The notes under the pieces were generated by a model. That model ran no database searches and was not told the origin of the DNA. It worked only from the letters and a program-made list of their open reading frames with translations. Shown here in pieces: positions 1-7,643 of a stretch of 11,544 bases of DNA; positions within the stretch are counted from its first letter, which is position 1, and each line of letters begins with the position of its first letter. The stretch lies in NCBI GenBank assembly GCA_012511095.1, contig JAAZGT010000097.1, positions 1 to 11,544 on the forward strand. The letters run 5' to 3'. Source of the DNA: Alcaligenaceae bacterium (GTDB taxonomy: Bacteria; Pseudomonadota; Gammaproteobacteria; Burkholderiales; Burkholderiaceae_B). The translations under genes were made by a program, and so were the position numbers.

Positions 1-456
1 AGTGGTTTATTTAGTTGGGATGGTATTAAACATTTAATATTGCCATCGATTACGTTGTGCTTATTTCAACTGACTTTAATATTACGACTAGTGCGCTCAG
101 AAATGCTCGAGGTATTACGTACGGATTACATTAAATTTGCACGCGCCAGAGGTTTAAGCCAACGTACCATTCACTTTGGTCATGCCTTAAAAAACACTAT
201 GGTACCTGTAATTACCATCACGGGCCTGCAACTCGGTGGCATTATTGCTTTTGCCATTGTGACTGAAACGGTATTCCAGTGGCCTGGCATGGGTTTACTC
301 TTTATTCAAGCCGTACAATTTGCAGATGTGCCGGTGATGGCTGCTTATTTATGCTTGATTGCTTTAGTTTTTGTGAGTATCAACCTCATTGTTGATTTAC
401 TTTATTTTGTGGTTGACCCACGCCTACGCGTGAGTCTCAACCGCTCAGGAGCATAA
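1..456 (+). CDS. dppB: Peptide ABC transporter permease, DppB-type, 5' truncated by window edge
   Basis: This is an inner-membrane permease subunit of a di/oligopeptide importer. The reading frame is open from base 1, so the gene begins before the window, and the first in-frame start-like codon (TTG at 40) is internal. The segment just before it reads SGLFSWDGIKHLILPS, a typical stretch of DppB/OppB proteins ahead of a membrane helix. About 151 residues are visible. An EAA-type loop (DYIKFARARGLSQRTI), which docks onto the ATPase, is followed by the usual conserved stretch with TETVFQWPGMG and a C-terminal hydrophobic helix ending in VDPRLRV. The gene ends in TAA, and the next permease starts 5 bases later. 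Order and lengths of the downstream partners favour Dpp over Opp. Gsi is unlikely because it has one fused ATPase. The substrate is inferred. The binding protein gene is not seen and may lie upstream. Confidence 0.9.
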   Translation, partial: SGLFSWDGIKHLILPSITLCLFQLTLILRLVRSEMLEVLRTDYIKFARARGLSQRTIHFGHALKNTMVPVITITGLQLGGIIAFAIVTETVFQWPGMGLLFIQAVQFADVPVMAAYLCLIALVFVSINLIVDLLYFVVDPRLRVSLNRSGA

Positions 457-461
457 TAACT

Positions 462-1373
462 ATGGGTGCTCTTAAACGCTTTTGGGATAGTGATATCGCT
501 TGGTCTTGGCGCCATTCGCCAACGGCTATCTTTGGTGCGGTTGTTACCTTTATTTTATTTTTGGGTGCTTTTGGTGCGCCTTGGTTAGCACCACATAACC
601 CCTTTAATTTAGCCTCTATTGATTTATTTGATGCGCTGCTACCCCCTGCTTGGGAGGCCGATGGCAAAATGACCTATCTTTTAGGGACAGATAGCCAAGG
701 TCGCGATTTGTTCTCATCATTACTCTATGGCACACGCATTTCATTATTGATTGGCTTTGCCTCGGTGTTCTTAGCCATGCTGATTGGTATTTTGCTTGGT
801 CTAATTGCTGGTTATGCGGGTGGCCGAGTAGAATCCTTTATTATGCGTGTAGCCGATGTGCAGCTATCTTTCCCTGCTATCTTAATTGCCCTTCTAATTG
901 ATGGGGTAGCACGTGCTGTGGTTCCACAAAATATGCTTGATAGCATATCTTTTCCTGTCTTAATTGGTGCCATTGCCCTTGCAGGATGGCCGCAATATGC
1001 TCGTACAGTGCGCGGTTCAACCATGGTAGAAAAAAACAAGGAATATGTGCAGGCAGCTAAAGTCATTGGCGTATCAAGTCCACGCATTATGTTGACCCAT
1101 GTTTTACCAAATGTCTTAGGTCCTGTCTTAGTCTTGGCTACGGTGCATTTAGCCACGGCCATTATTACTGAGGCAACACTGTCTTTCTTAGGCGTTGGCG
1201 TACCCCCTACCTCCCCCTCATTAGGCACTTTAATTCGAGTCGGTAATGACTTCCTGTTTTCTGGTGAATGGTGGATTACGATTTTCCCAGGTGTGATGCT
1301 AGTGCTGTTAGTGCTTTCTGTGAACTTATTAGGCGATTGGTTGCGTGATGCGCTCAACCCTAAACTCAACTAG
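462..1373 (+). CDS. dppC: Peptide ABC transporter permease, DppC-type
   Basis: This is the second inner-membrane permease of the peptide importer, 303 residues, close to the roughly 300 of E. coli DppC. Features in order are an N-terminal helix around residues 21-43 with the family APWLAPHNP segment, the very characteristic LGTDSQGRDLFS at 74-85, several hydrophobic helices from about 92 on, an EAA-type loop around 194-218 (EYVQAAKVIGVSSPRI) that contacts the ATPases, and a SFLGVGVPP motif at 241-249. It ends with GDWLRDALNPKLN, the usual family tail. The ATG start is supported by CAGGAG at 446-451, inside the end of the preceding gene. It lies 5 bases after the DppB-type gene and 9 bases before the first ATPase, so it is part of one operon. 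Family assignment is firm. Dipeptide versus longer peptide specificity cannot be read from the permease. Confidence 0.95.
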   Translation: MGALKRFWDSDIAWSWRHSPTAIFGAVVTFILFLGAFGAPWLAPHNPFNLASIDLFDALLPPAWEADGKMTYLLGTDSQGRDLFSSLLYGTRISLLIGFASVFLAMLIGILLGLIAGYAGGRVESFIMRVADVQLSFPAILIALLIDGVARAVVPQNMLDSISFPVLIGAIALAGWPQYARTVRGSTMVEKNKEYVQAAKVIGVSSPRIMLTHVLPNVLGPVLVLATVHLATAIITEATLSFLGVGVPPTSPSLGTLIRVGNDFLFSGEWWITIFPGVMLVLLVLSVNLLGDWLRDALNPKLN

Positions 1374-1382
1374 GCTGTAACC

Positions 1383-2354
1383 ATGAGCGCATTATTAGAA
1401 GTAAAAAACCTATATGTCGAATTTCCTACCCGTCGTGGCGTATTAAGAGCCATCGACGATGTGTCATTTAGTATTGACCGTGGCGAGGTTCTAGGTGTGG
1501 TGGGTGAATCAGGTGCAGGCAAGTCACTGACCGGCTCATCCATTATCGGTTTATTAGATCCTCCAGGACGCATTAGCAACGGAGAAATTTATTTAGATGG
1601 TCGACGTATCGACAATTTACCACCACAAGAAATGCGCAAAGTGCGTGGTCGTGAAATTGGGGCGATTTTCCAAGACCCTCTTACCTCGCTTAATCCTTTG
1701 TATACGGTGGGAAAGCAGATTGTACAGACCATACAAACACATCTTAATATGAGCCATAAGCAGGCTCTAGAGCGCGCCATTGAGCTACTAGAAGCAACCG
1801 GTATACCTGCTGCTCGAGAGCGTATTGATCACTACCCACATCAATTTTCTGGTGGTATGCGCCAGCGTGTGGTGATTGCTTTAGCACTAGCGGCTGATCC
1901 CAAACTCATTGTGGCGGATGAACCAACAACCGCATTAGATGTGTCGATTCAGGCGCAGATCATTGATTTACTCAAAAAGCTTTGCAAAGAAAATGGCACT
2001 GCGGTGATGCTAATTACACATGATATGGGTGTGATTGCTGAAACCGCGGATCGCGTAGCTGTAATGTATGCAGGCCGTATTATTGAAATTGGACCAGTTA
2101 AAGAGGTGATTCAAAATGCTTTACACCCCTACACCAATGGCTTGATGCGCTCTATTCCTACCTTGGACCCAGAGATTCATGAGCTCGAACAAATCCCTGG
2201 TAGTATGCCACGTCTCAACGCCATTCCTAAGGGCTGTGCCTTTAACCCACGCTGCCGCTATGTATTTGATAAATGTTTGGTAGAACGTCCTAATTTACTA
2301 TCTGTGGGCGAACGACTAGTGGCTTGCTGGTTACATGAGGAGGTAAAAGCATGA
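1383..2354 (+). CDS. dppD: Peptide ABC transporter ATPase, DppD-type
   Basis: This is a cytoplasmic ATPase that powers the peptide importer, 323 residues (E. coli DppD is about 327). Visible motifs are Walker A GESGAGKS at 41-48, a Q-loop at Q97, the signature FSGGM at 155-159, Walker B LIVADE at 175-180 with catalytic E180, and the switch histidine H213. The C-terminal region from HPYT at 248 is the oligopeptide/dipeptide ATPase extension and carries four cysteines at 285, 291, 298 and 315, a pattern that binds a [4Fe-4S] cluster in some homologues. The Shine-Dalgarno is weak (AGG overlapping the previous stop), which suggests translational coupling to the permease gene. The stop codon overlaps the next start as ATGA. 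It likely forms a heterodimer with the following ATPase. Confidence 0.95.
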   Translation: MSALLEVKNLYVEFPTRRGVLRAIDDVSFSIDRGEVLGVVGESGAGKSLTGSSIIGLLDPPGRISNGEIYLDGRRIDNLPPQEMRKVRGREIGAIFQDPLTSLNPLYTVGKQIVQTIQTHLNMSHKQALERAIELLEATGIPAARERIDHYPHQFSGGMRQRVVIALALAADPKLIVADEPTTALDVSIQAQIIDLLKKLCKENGTAVMLITHDMGVIAETADRVAVMYAGRIIEIGPVKEVIQNALHPYTNGLMRSIPTLDPEIHELEQIPGSMPRLNAIPKGCAFNPRCRYVFDKCLVERPNLLSVGERLVACWLHEEVKA

Positions 2355-3358
2355 GCGTTCAAACAACTCAGCCCTTAGTTGAAGTGAAAAATATTGCTCG
2401 CTACTTTGATGTCTCCGCTCCTTGGTTAGAGCGTGTAATTTATCGTCGACCCAAGGTTTATTTACGTGCGGTAGACGATGTGAGTTTTACGCTCAACAAA
2501 GGCGAAACTTTAGCGCTAGTAGGTGAATCAGGTTGTGGTAAATCAACCGTGGCACGTCTTTTAACCGGCTTATATGGTCTAAGCAAAGGTAGCATTAAAT
2601 TTGATGGCACAGAGCTCTCAAGCATGAGTTCACAACAAATTAAAATGATGCGACGTCGCCTACAAATGATTTTCCAAGACCCCTATGCCAGTCTCAATCC
2701 GCGCTGGCGTGTCGGTCGTATTATTGCTGAACCTTTGCGCACCCACACCAATATGTCCAAAGCTGAACAAGAGCAACGTGCAGTCGAGCTACTAGAGCAA
2801 GTGGGTCTCAGTGCGGCGGACATTAATCGCTATCCACACCAATTCTCGGGTGGTCAGAGGCAACGTATTTCTATTGCCAGAGCTCTCGCTCTAAACCCAG
2901 AGTTTATTGTCTGTGATGAACCGACTTCGGCTTTAGACGTATCGGTGCAAGCTCAGGTTTTAAACCTGATGAAAAAGCTACAAAAAGAGCTGGGACTAAG
3001 TTATTTATTTATTTCACATAACTTAGCAGTCATTCACCATATGGCGGATCGTGTTGGAGTAATGTATTTGGGAAGAATTGTGGAAATTGCCTCGCGCGAT
3101 GAGCTTTTTGAAAACCCGCGTCACCCCTATACCAAAATGTTATTAGGGGCGATTCCCGATATGAGTGGTAGTGGTAAGCGTCGAATACAAGTGGCAGGCG
3201 AAGTTCCCAACCCATTAAACCCACCGAGTGGTTGCTCTTTCCACCCTCGATGCCCCTTAGCGAATGAGCGCTGCAGACAAGAAACTCCTGAGTTATTGCA
3301 ATTCCAGAATATTCAAATTGCCTGTCATGCAGTGTTCGAAGGTAGAGATGGCGAATAG
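2351..3358 (+). CDS. dppF: Peptide ABC transporter ATPase, DppF-type
   Basis: This is the second ATPase of the peptide importer, 335 residues (E. coli DppF is about 334). Walker A GESGCGKS is at 58-65, the Q-loop at Q109, signature FSGGQ at 165-169, Walker B FIVCDE at 185-190, and the switch histidine at H223. The longer N-terminal segment before the ATPase core (APWLERVIYRRPKVYLRAVD) is typical of the DppF/OppF branch rather than DppD. The C-terminal extension after HPYT has cysteines at 295, 301, 308 and 325, matching the pattern in its partner. A near-perfect ribosome site AGGAGG lies at 2338-2343, seven bases before the ATG, and the start overlaps the upstream stop by four bases, so expression of the two ATPases is probably coupled. 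It is the last gene of the operon. Confidence 0.95.
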   Translation: MSVQTTQPLVEVKNIARYFDVSAPWLERVIYRRPKVYLRAVDDVSFTLNKGETLALVGESGCGKSTVARLLTGLYGLSKGSIKFDGTELSSMSSQQIKMMRRRLQMIFQDPYASLNPRWRVGRIIAEPLRTHTNMSKAEQEQRAVELLEQVGLSAADINRYPHQFSGGQRQRISIARALALNPEFIVCDEPTSALDVSVQAQVLNLMKKLQKELGLSYLFISHNLAVIHHMADRVGVMYLGRIVEIASRDELFENPRHPYTKMLLGAIPDMSGSGKRRIQVAGEVPNPLNPPSGCSFHPRCPLANERCRQETPELLQFQNIQIACHAVFEGRDGE

Positions 3359-3376
3359 ATGAGCAGAGTTAGAAGG

Positions 3377-3412
3377 CCAGCTACTATTCATGTCAATAAT
3401 AGTAGTACTGGC
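3377..3412 (+). terminator. Possible hairpin/terminator after the peptide transporter operon
   Basis: CTACTATT at 3381-3388 pairs perfectly with AATAGTAG at 3398-3405 across a 9-base loop. After a two-base bulge (TA, 3406-3407) the stem continues with GCCAG at 3376-3380 against CTGGC at 3408-3412. There is no clean T-run right after it. The following bases become T-rich only about 15 bases on (AATTTCTTTTC). This is a plausible but imperfect terminator or 3'-end stabilising structure. Confidence 0.4.
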
Positions 3413-3429
3413 TGGCTAGTCCTAATTTC

Positions 3430-3458
3430 TTTTCAGCAGCCACAATCTTTGGTATAAC
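3430..3458 (+). promoter_or_regulatory. Candidate sigma70 promoter for the yqjG-type gene
   Basis: TTTTCA at 3430-3435 (4 of 6 to the -35 consensus) is followed by a 17-base spacer and TATAAC at 3453-3458 (5 of 6 to the -10 consensus). Transcription would start near 3465, about 25 bases before the ATG, and the ribosome site AAAGGAG at 3478-3484 lies five bases before the start codon. It fits a gene that is separated from the transporter operon. No operator is evident. Confidence 0.45.
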
Positions 3459-3489
3459 TTAAAACAGAGTAAAATTTAAAGGAGCTGAC

Positions 3490-4440
3490 ATGGGCATACT
3501 CGTTAATGGCGTCTGGCAAGTAGACGATTTAATACAAAATAAGACAGACGGTAAGTTCATCCGCCCTGATTCTCCATTTAGAGATTGGATTACGGCTGAT
3601 GGCAGTCCTGGCCCTGAGGGGCAAAAAGCTTACCCCGCAGAGAGGGGTCGCTATCACCTTTATGTCAGCTTGGCCTGTCCTTGGGCACACCGAACTATGA
3701 TTGTAAGATCTCTAAAGGGTTTAGAAGACATGATCAGTGTCTCAGTAGTGCATTGGCATATGGGTGACCACAGTTGGAACTTTGAGGCTGCTGAAGACGT
3801 TATTCCCGACCCCATCATCAATGCCAAGTATTTATACGAGATTTACTGCTTAGCTAAGCCTGATATGACTGGCAAAGTGACTGTTCCTGTATTGTTTGAC
3901 AAAAAAGAAAAGAAAATCGTCAATAACGAATCTTCTGAGATTATTCGCACTTTCAATGAAGCCTTTGATGATTTAGGCGCTTTACCTGGGCACTTTTACC
4001 CAGCTCCTTTACGTGGTGAAATTGATGAATTCAATGATCGCATCTATGAAAGCCTAAATAATGGCGTCTATAAATGCGGTTTTGCGACCACCCAAGAAGC
4101 GTATGAAGAGGCTTATACCCCACTCTTTGAAACCCTCGACTTTTTAGAGGATGAATTAAGCGAGGTGGATTATTTAGTCGGCAACCAATTAACCGAAGCG
4201 GATATACGTCTTTTCACGACTCTAATTCGCTTTGATTCAGTCTATTACGGGCACTTTAAGTGCAATAAAAAGCGCATTCAAGATTACCCAAATTTACATC
4301 GATTTGTGGCACGCATGATGAGTAACCCTAAAATTGAAGCAACAGTCAATATGCATCATATTAAGCATCACTACTATGGCAGCCACAGACAACTCAACCC
4401 AAGCGGTATTGTGCCGGTGGGCCCTGATACGATTTACTAA
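3490..4440 (+). CDS. yqjG: Glutathionyl-hydroquinone reductase (YqjG/PcpF/Ecm4 family, xi-class GST)
   Basis: This cytoplasmic enzyme reduces glutathionyl-hydroquinones, releasing hydroquinone and forming glutathione disulfide with a second GSH. The 316 residues match the family length. The family hallmark CPWAHR is at 63-68, with C63 as the catalytic cysteine at the same position as in E. coli YqjG. Other expected elements are the N-terminal substrate-side loop (SPFRDWI), VHWHMGDHSW around 88-96, VPVLFD with the thioredoxin-fold cis-proline at 132-137, NNESSEII at 145-152 (glutathione gamma-glutamyl contact), the helical C-terminal domain with LTEADIRLF at 234-242, and the tail HHYYGSH at 293-299. 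It has its own candidate promoter and a strong terminator, so it is probably monocistronic. Its role in quinone detoxification is family knowledge. The natural substrate here is unknown. Confidence 0.94.
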   Translation: MGILVNGVWQVDDLIQNKTDGKFIRPDSPFRDWITADGSPGPEGQKAYPAERGRYHLYVSLACPWAHRTMIVRSLKGLEDMISVSVVHWHMGDHSWNFEAAEDVIPDPIINAKYLYEIYCLAKPDMTGKVTVPVLFDKKEKKIVNNESSEIIRTFNEAFDDLGALPGHFYPAPLRGEIDEFNDRIYESLNNGVYKCGFATTQEAYEEAYTPLFETLDFLEDELSEVDYLVGNQLTEADIRLFTTLIRFDSVYYGHFKCNKKRIQDYPNLHRFVARMMSNPKIEATVNMHHIKHHYYGSHRQLNPSGIVPVGPDTIY

Positions 4441-4465
4441 TATGGCCCTAAATAACACGATAAAT

Positions 4466-4498
4466 AATGCCTAAGGTGTCCTCATCTTAGGCATTTTT
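4466..4498 (+). terminator. Intrinsic terminator after the yqjG-type gene
   Basis: A perfect 10-bp stem, AATGCCTAAG at 4466-4475 and CTTAGGCATT at 4486-4495, encloses a 10-base loop and runs directly into TTTTT at 4494-4498. It begins 25 bases after the stop codon, a typical Rho-independent terminator. It isolates this gene from the downstream cls run. Confidence 0.88.
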
Positions 4499-4528
4499 AC
4501 CATATTGTGATCAAGCCTATCCTTTTAA

Positions 4529-4577
4529 TTTTGTGTAATTTCAGCTAAGCTCTAATGATTAGTCTACTCTTGACTAA
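4529..4577 (+). promoter_or_regulatory. Candidate promoter and dyad in the cls leader
   Basis: In the 107 bases between the terminator and cls the best -10 match is TCTAAT at 4551-4556 (5 of 6). Only a poor -35 precedes it (TTTTGT, 4529-4534, 16-base spacer). Just downstream sits an inverted repeat, TTAGTC at 4559-4564 with GACTAA at 4572-4577 and a seven-base loop, placed where the transcript would begin. It could be an operator or a 5' hairpin, or chance. The promoter assignment rests on the -10 and on the need for a start point after the terminator. Confidence 0.3.
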
Positions 4578-4605
4578 AAACTTAACCTCTCTTCTTAAGT
4601 GAATT

Positions 4606-6093
4606 ATGATCGAATGGCTTCTTAAGCATTGGCGTGGCATATTATTCTTATGTTGGGCAGTGTATTTTGTGCTTTTAGTAGGCACCATTCTTTTGCAACG
4701 ACGTAATCCGGTTTCCTCGGTTGCCTGGATTTTATCGCTCAGCCTCTTGCCTTTCGTCGGTTTATTTATTTACCATTTCTTTGGTCCTAAAAAAATACAA
4801 AAACAAAGAATGACACGGACTCAAAAACGCTTATTTGTTCATCGTCAGCAAAAGATTTGGGAAAATAGGTTAAATATCACAGCCTTAGATGAGAAGTTTT
4901 GCCCTCTCGTTAATCTAATTCGTGAAACCACCAATATGCCACCCACATACACCACCGCGTATCAGATTTATTCGGGTGGTGAGGCAACCTACAATGCTAT
5001 TTTTAAAAGCATTGAAAAAGCTCAGGAGTATATTCTCCTTGAGTACTATATTTTCGCCCCCGATCAAACTGGCACCAAGCTACGTGATCTACTGATTAAA
5101 AAGCTCAATCAAGGAGTGCGTGTATTTTTACTAGTGGATGGGATGGGCTCTCTTAGTCTGCGCAGACGCTTTATGAAAGACTTTGAAACAGCAGGTGGCC
5201 ATCTGAGCTATTTCCATAAGATTTCGATGTTAACCTCATCTTCATTGATCAACTTTAGAAATCACCGCAAGATCCTAGTCTGTGATGGTAAGATCGCCTT
5301 TACTGGTGGTGTAAATATTACCGACACACAAGACTTACGCATTGACCCCAACGCCTACCATGATGTACATATGTGCTTTGAAGGGCCCATTGTTGATTGG
5401 TTTCAAACCGTATTTGTTGAGGATTGGTACTACTCCAACCGAGGTGATGAGGAGCTTTTACACTTTTTAAAAGAAAAAAGTGATGAGCGTTTAAAACGTC
5501 ATAATGAGCAAGTTCAAATCATTTGTGATGAGCTAAAAATACCGCCGCTGTCCATGCAACTTATCCCCTCTGGACCGGATAATGATCTGGCACCAATTTT
5601 ACGGGTCATGGTTGAAGCCATGCACAAAGCACAACATCGACTTTACCTCACAACGCCCTATTTAGTGCCTGATGAATCCGCTTTTTTTGCGCTGACATCC
5701 GCTGCTCTGCGTGGCGTGGATGTTAAGGTATTAGTGCCCAAAAAAACGGACACCTATATCGTCGGTAAGGCAGCACAATCATGGTATGAGGACTTGATTC
5801 GCAGTGGCGTTAAGCTCTATACCTATATGCCTCGAATGATTCACACTAAGACGCTAATTATTGATGAGGATATTAGCTTTATTGGTAGTACTAATTTTGA
5901 TTACCGTAGCTTTTATCTTAATTTCGAACTGTCTGTAGTGAGTTATAGCGAAACAATTAACAAAGACCTTGTTGACGAGTTCTATCAGAGCTTAGAGCAG
6001 TCTGAGTTAGTCGACCTAGATGAGTTGATTAATCTGCCGCTACACGAGCGCTTGATTCGAGCTTCAGCACGTTTAATGTCACCTATTTTATAA
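4606..6093 (+). CDS. cls: Cardiolipin synthase, ClsA-type phospholipase D family
   Basis: This inner-membrane enzyme condenses two phosphatidylglycerol molecules into cardiolipin plus glycerol. The 495 residues compare with about 486 for E. coli ClsA. Two N-terminal membrane helices (roughly 11-30 and 37-58) form the PLDc_N region with the typical QRRNPVSSVAWILSLSLLP stretch. Two catalytic HKD motifs follow: HRKILVCD with H220, K222 and D227, then GG at 234-235, and HTKTLIID with H413, K415 and D420, then GSTNFDYRS at 427-435. Both are intact, so the protein should be active. A long ClsA-like N-terminus argues against the soluble ClsB type. The ATG has only a weak ribosome site (AAGTGA about five bases ahead). 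It is the first gene of a close-packed run with rarD and nudF. The link to them is positional only. Confidence 0.95.
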   Translation: MIEWLLKHWRGILFLCWAVYFVLLVGTILLQRRNPVSSVAWILSLSLLPFVGLFIYHFFGPKKIQKQRMTRTQKRLFVHRQQKIWENRLNITALDEKFCPLVNLIRETTNMPPTYTTAYQIYSGGEATYNAIFKSIEKAQEYILLEYYIFAPDQTGTKLRDLLIKKLNQGVRVFLLVDGMGSLSLRRRFMKDFETAGGHLSYFHKISMLTSSSLINFRNHRKILVCDGKIAFTGGVNITDTQDLRIDPNAYHDVHMCFEGPIVDWFQTVFVEDWYYSNRGDEELLHFLKEKSDERLKRHNEQVQIICDELKIPPLSMQLIPSGPDNDLAPILRVMVEAMHKAQHRLYLTTPYLVPDESAFFALTSAALRGVDVKVLVPKKTDTYIVGKAAQSWYEDLIRSGVKLYTYMPRMIHTKTLIIDEDISFIGSTNFDYRSFYLNFELSVVSYSETINKDLVDEFYQSLEQSELVDLDELINLPLHERLIRASARLMSPIL

Positions 6094-6111
6094 ACTTCAA
6101 ACTTAAACATA

Positions 6112-7053
6112 ATGAATAATAAAACGAGTCCCTCCAATGCATCGGAGACTCAGCTGGGCATTATACTTGCCCTAAGTTGTTATATTTTTTGGGGCATTTT
6201 TCCTCTGTATTGGAGCATTATTGGCTCCTATGGTTTAGGCCCAGAGCAAGTACTGGCACAGCGTATTGCTTGGTCCTCTGTTTTTGCGCTCATTTTACTT
6301 TTTGTCTTTAGACAGCAAAAAGCCTTGATGGCAGCAATAGCTCAACCCAAGGTGATGATCGTCTTTTTCCTGTCATCACTTATTTTGTCGTTTAATTGGT
6401 TAACCTATATTTACGGTGTTTCAATTAATCGTGTTTTAGATACCAGCCTAGGCTATTTTATTTCACCCTTAGTTAGTCTATTTTTAGCAAGGGTGTTTAT
6501 TGGTGAGCGTATCAACAAAAGCCAATTAATAGCAGTGATATTAGCTGGACTTGGGGTGCTGTGGCTAAGTGTTTTAAGCGGTGATATCCCATGGATTGCA
6601 TTGATACTTAGTAGTACTTGGGGTATTTATAGTCTTTTCAGAAAAAAAACGAGCTTGCCAGTAGTGCCTGGTTTTGCCCTAGAAACCCTATTAATGGTGC
6701 CCTTTGCATTACTCTATTTGTTTTGGCTACAAGGCAAAGGCGAGTTAATTTTTAGTGGACTTTCGATTTGGCATATGGGCGTTTTAATGAGTACTGGCGT
6801 AGTCACAGGTTTACCCCTGTTACTCTTTGCTGCAGCAGTTAAGCGCATCAGTATGAGTACCATTAGTATATTGCAGTATATTTCGCCCACCATTCAATTT
6901 TTAATCGGTCTATTTGTAATGAATGAGGCCTTTGATCTAACTCGCTTTTTTGGCTATCTTTTTGTCTGGATTGGGGTGTTCGTCTTTTGTATCAGCTCCC
7001 TTAATCAATATAAAAAATCCCAACAAAAAAGCATTAATAAAAAACTTAATTAA
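6112..7053 (+). CDS. rarD: RarD-type EamA/DMT permease, copy 1
   Basis: This is an inner-membrane protein of the drug/metabolite transporter superfamily, 313 residues (E. coli RarD is about 296). RarD hallmarks are visible: CYIFWGIFPLYW near residue 23, QRIAW around 50, FNWLTYIYGVSINRVLDTSLGYFISPL in the middle of the first EamA repeat, ARVFIGERI, and PLLLFAAAVKRI and QYISPTIQFLIGLFV in the second repeat. About ten hydrophobic helices can be counted. The family is labelled chloramphenicol-sensitive protein, but no substrate is established. The start has no recognisable Shine-Dalgarno, and there is no in-frame ATG just downstream to replace it. It begins 18 bases after cls, so it probably shares its mRNA. 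A paralogue, about half identical over the aligned N-terminal 55 residues, lies two genes downstream. Confidence 0.92.
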   Translation: MNNKTSPSNASETQLGIILALSCYIFWGIFPLYWSIIGSYGLGPEQVLAQRIAWSSVFALILLFVFRQQKALMAAIAQPKVMIVFFLSSLILSFNWLTYIYGVSINRVLDTSLGYFISPLVSLFLARVFIGERINKSQLIAVILAGLGVLWLSVLSGDIPWIALILSSTWGIYSLFRKKTSLPVVPGFALETLLMVPFALLYLFWLQGKGELIFSGLSIWHMGVLMSTGVVTGLPLLLFAAAVKRISMSTISILQYISPTIQFLIGLFVMNEAFDLTRFFGYLFVWIGVFVFCISSLNQYKKSQQKSINKKLN

Positions 7054-7072
7054 ATTTCATTAGGACACACTC

Positions 7073-7627
7073 ATGACTGACTTCGCGCATCTCAAAGAAA
7101 CCAAAGTAAATAGCAAGGAAATTTTCGATGGCAAAATTGTACAAGTCTTTGTTGATACCATCACCTTAGCTAATGGCCAGCAAACAACCCGCGAGGTGGT
7201 GCGTCACTGCCCTGCAGTGGCCGTCTTAGCGGTGACAGAAGACGATAAGGTCGTATTAGTACGTCAATTTCGTTACCCAGTAGATAAGCCATTACTAGAG
7301 GTGCCTGCTGGCAAAATGGATGGCGATGAATCTGAAACCCCCATTAGCACGGCCGCCCGTGAGTTAGCCGAGGAAACGCCCTACACAGCTGAGCATTTAG
7401 AGCTAATTCATAACTTCTATACCGCTCCTGGTTTTTGTGATGAATATATGTATTTATACAAAGCCACAGGTCTTAAAGCGAATAGCCAACTCAACCCCGA
7501 TGAAGACGAAATAGTCGATACGGTACTTTTATCACGTGATGAGGTGATAAAAGCACTTAAAGATAAAACAATTGAGGATGTGAAAACGGTTGTAGCTCTT
7601 CAGCACTGGTTACTTGAAAGCTTATAA
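7073..7627 (+). CDS. nudF: Nudix hydrolase, ADP-ribose pyrophosphatase (NudF-like)
   Basis: This cytoplasmic hydrolase probably cleaves ADP-ribose to AMP and ribose 5-phosphate. The 184 residues fit bacterial ADPRases. The N-terminal dimerisation strand region precedes VVLVRQFRYPVDKPLLEVPAGK (60-81), a classic ADPRase stretch. The Nudix helix carries RELAEET at 96-102 with metal ligands E97, E100 and E101. The FYTAPGFCDE segment at 115-124, downstream of the box, is the feature that distinguishes ADP-ribose hydrolases. Two departures are odd: the loop between G80 and the first glutamate seems two residues longer than the standard spacing, and the final glycine of the box is P103 (EETPY). The ATG has AGGA at 7062-7065, seven bases ahead. 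It sits 19 bases after rarD copy 1 and runs into rarD copy 2. A perfect inverted repeat lies in codons 152-161. Confidence 0.9.
   Translation: MTDFAHLKETKVNSKEIFDGKIVQVFVDTITLANGQQTTREVVRHCPAVAVLAVTEDDKVVLVRQFRYPVDKPLLEVPAGKMDGDESETPISTAARELAEETPYTAEHLELIHNFYTAPGFCDEYMYLYKATGLKANSQLNPDEDEIVDTVLLSRDEVIKALKDKTIEDVKTVVALQHWLLESL
7526..7553. repeat. Perfect 10-bp inverted repeat inside nudF
   Basis: CTTTTATCAC at 7526-7535 is the exact reverse complement of GTGATAAAAG at 7544-7553, with an eight-base spacer. The arms fall in frame in nudF codons encoding LLSRDEVIKA. The structure is not followed by a T-run, so it does not look like a terminator for either strand. It may be an mRNA hairpin, a protein-binding dyad or coincidence. 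Confidence 0.6.
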
Positions 7628-7643
7628 ACCAAGCTCAACGCCT

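Noticed and set aside
40..42. TTG as the true start of the first permease
   Set aside because: The frame is open back to base 1 and the residues before the TTG match the conserved family sequence, so the gene is cut by the window edge.
812..1369. Long minus-strand reading frame (185 codons) opposite the DppC-type gene
   Set aside because: It lies wholly inside a clear permease gene, its product is low-complexity and Ser/Thr/Lys-rich with no family resemblance, and there is no ribosome site. It is an antisense shadow.
4570..4598. TTGACT at 4570 as the -35 of a cls promoter
   Set aside because: The hexamer 17 bases downstream (TCTTAA) is a poor -10 and lies only seven bases before the start codon, leaving no room for a normal leader.
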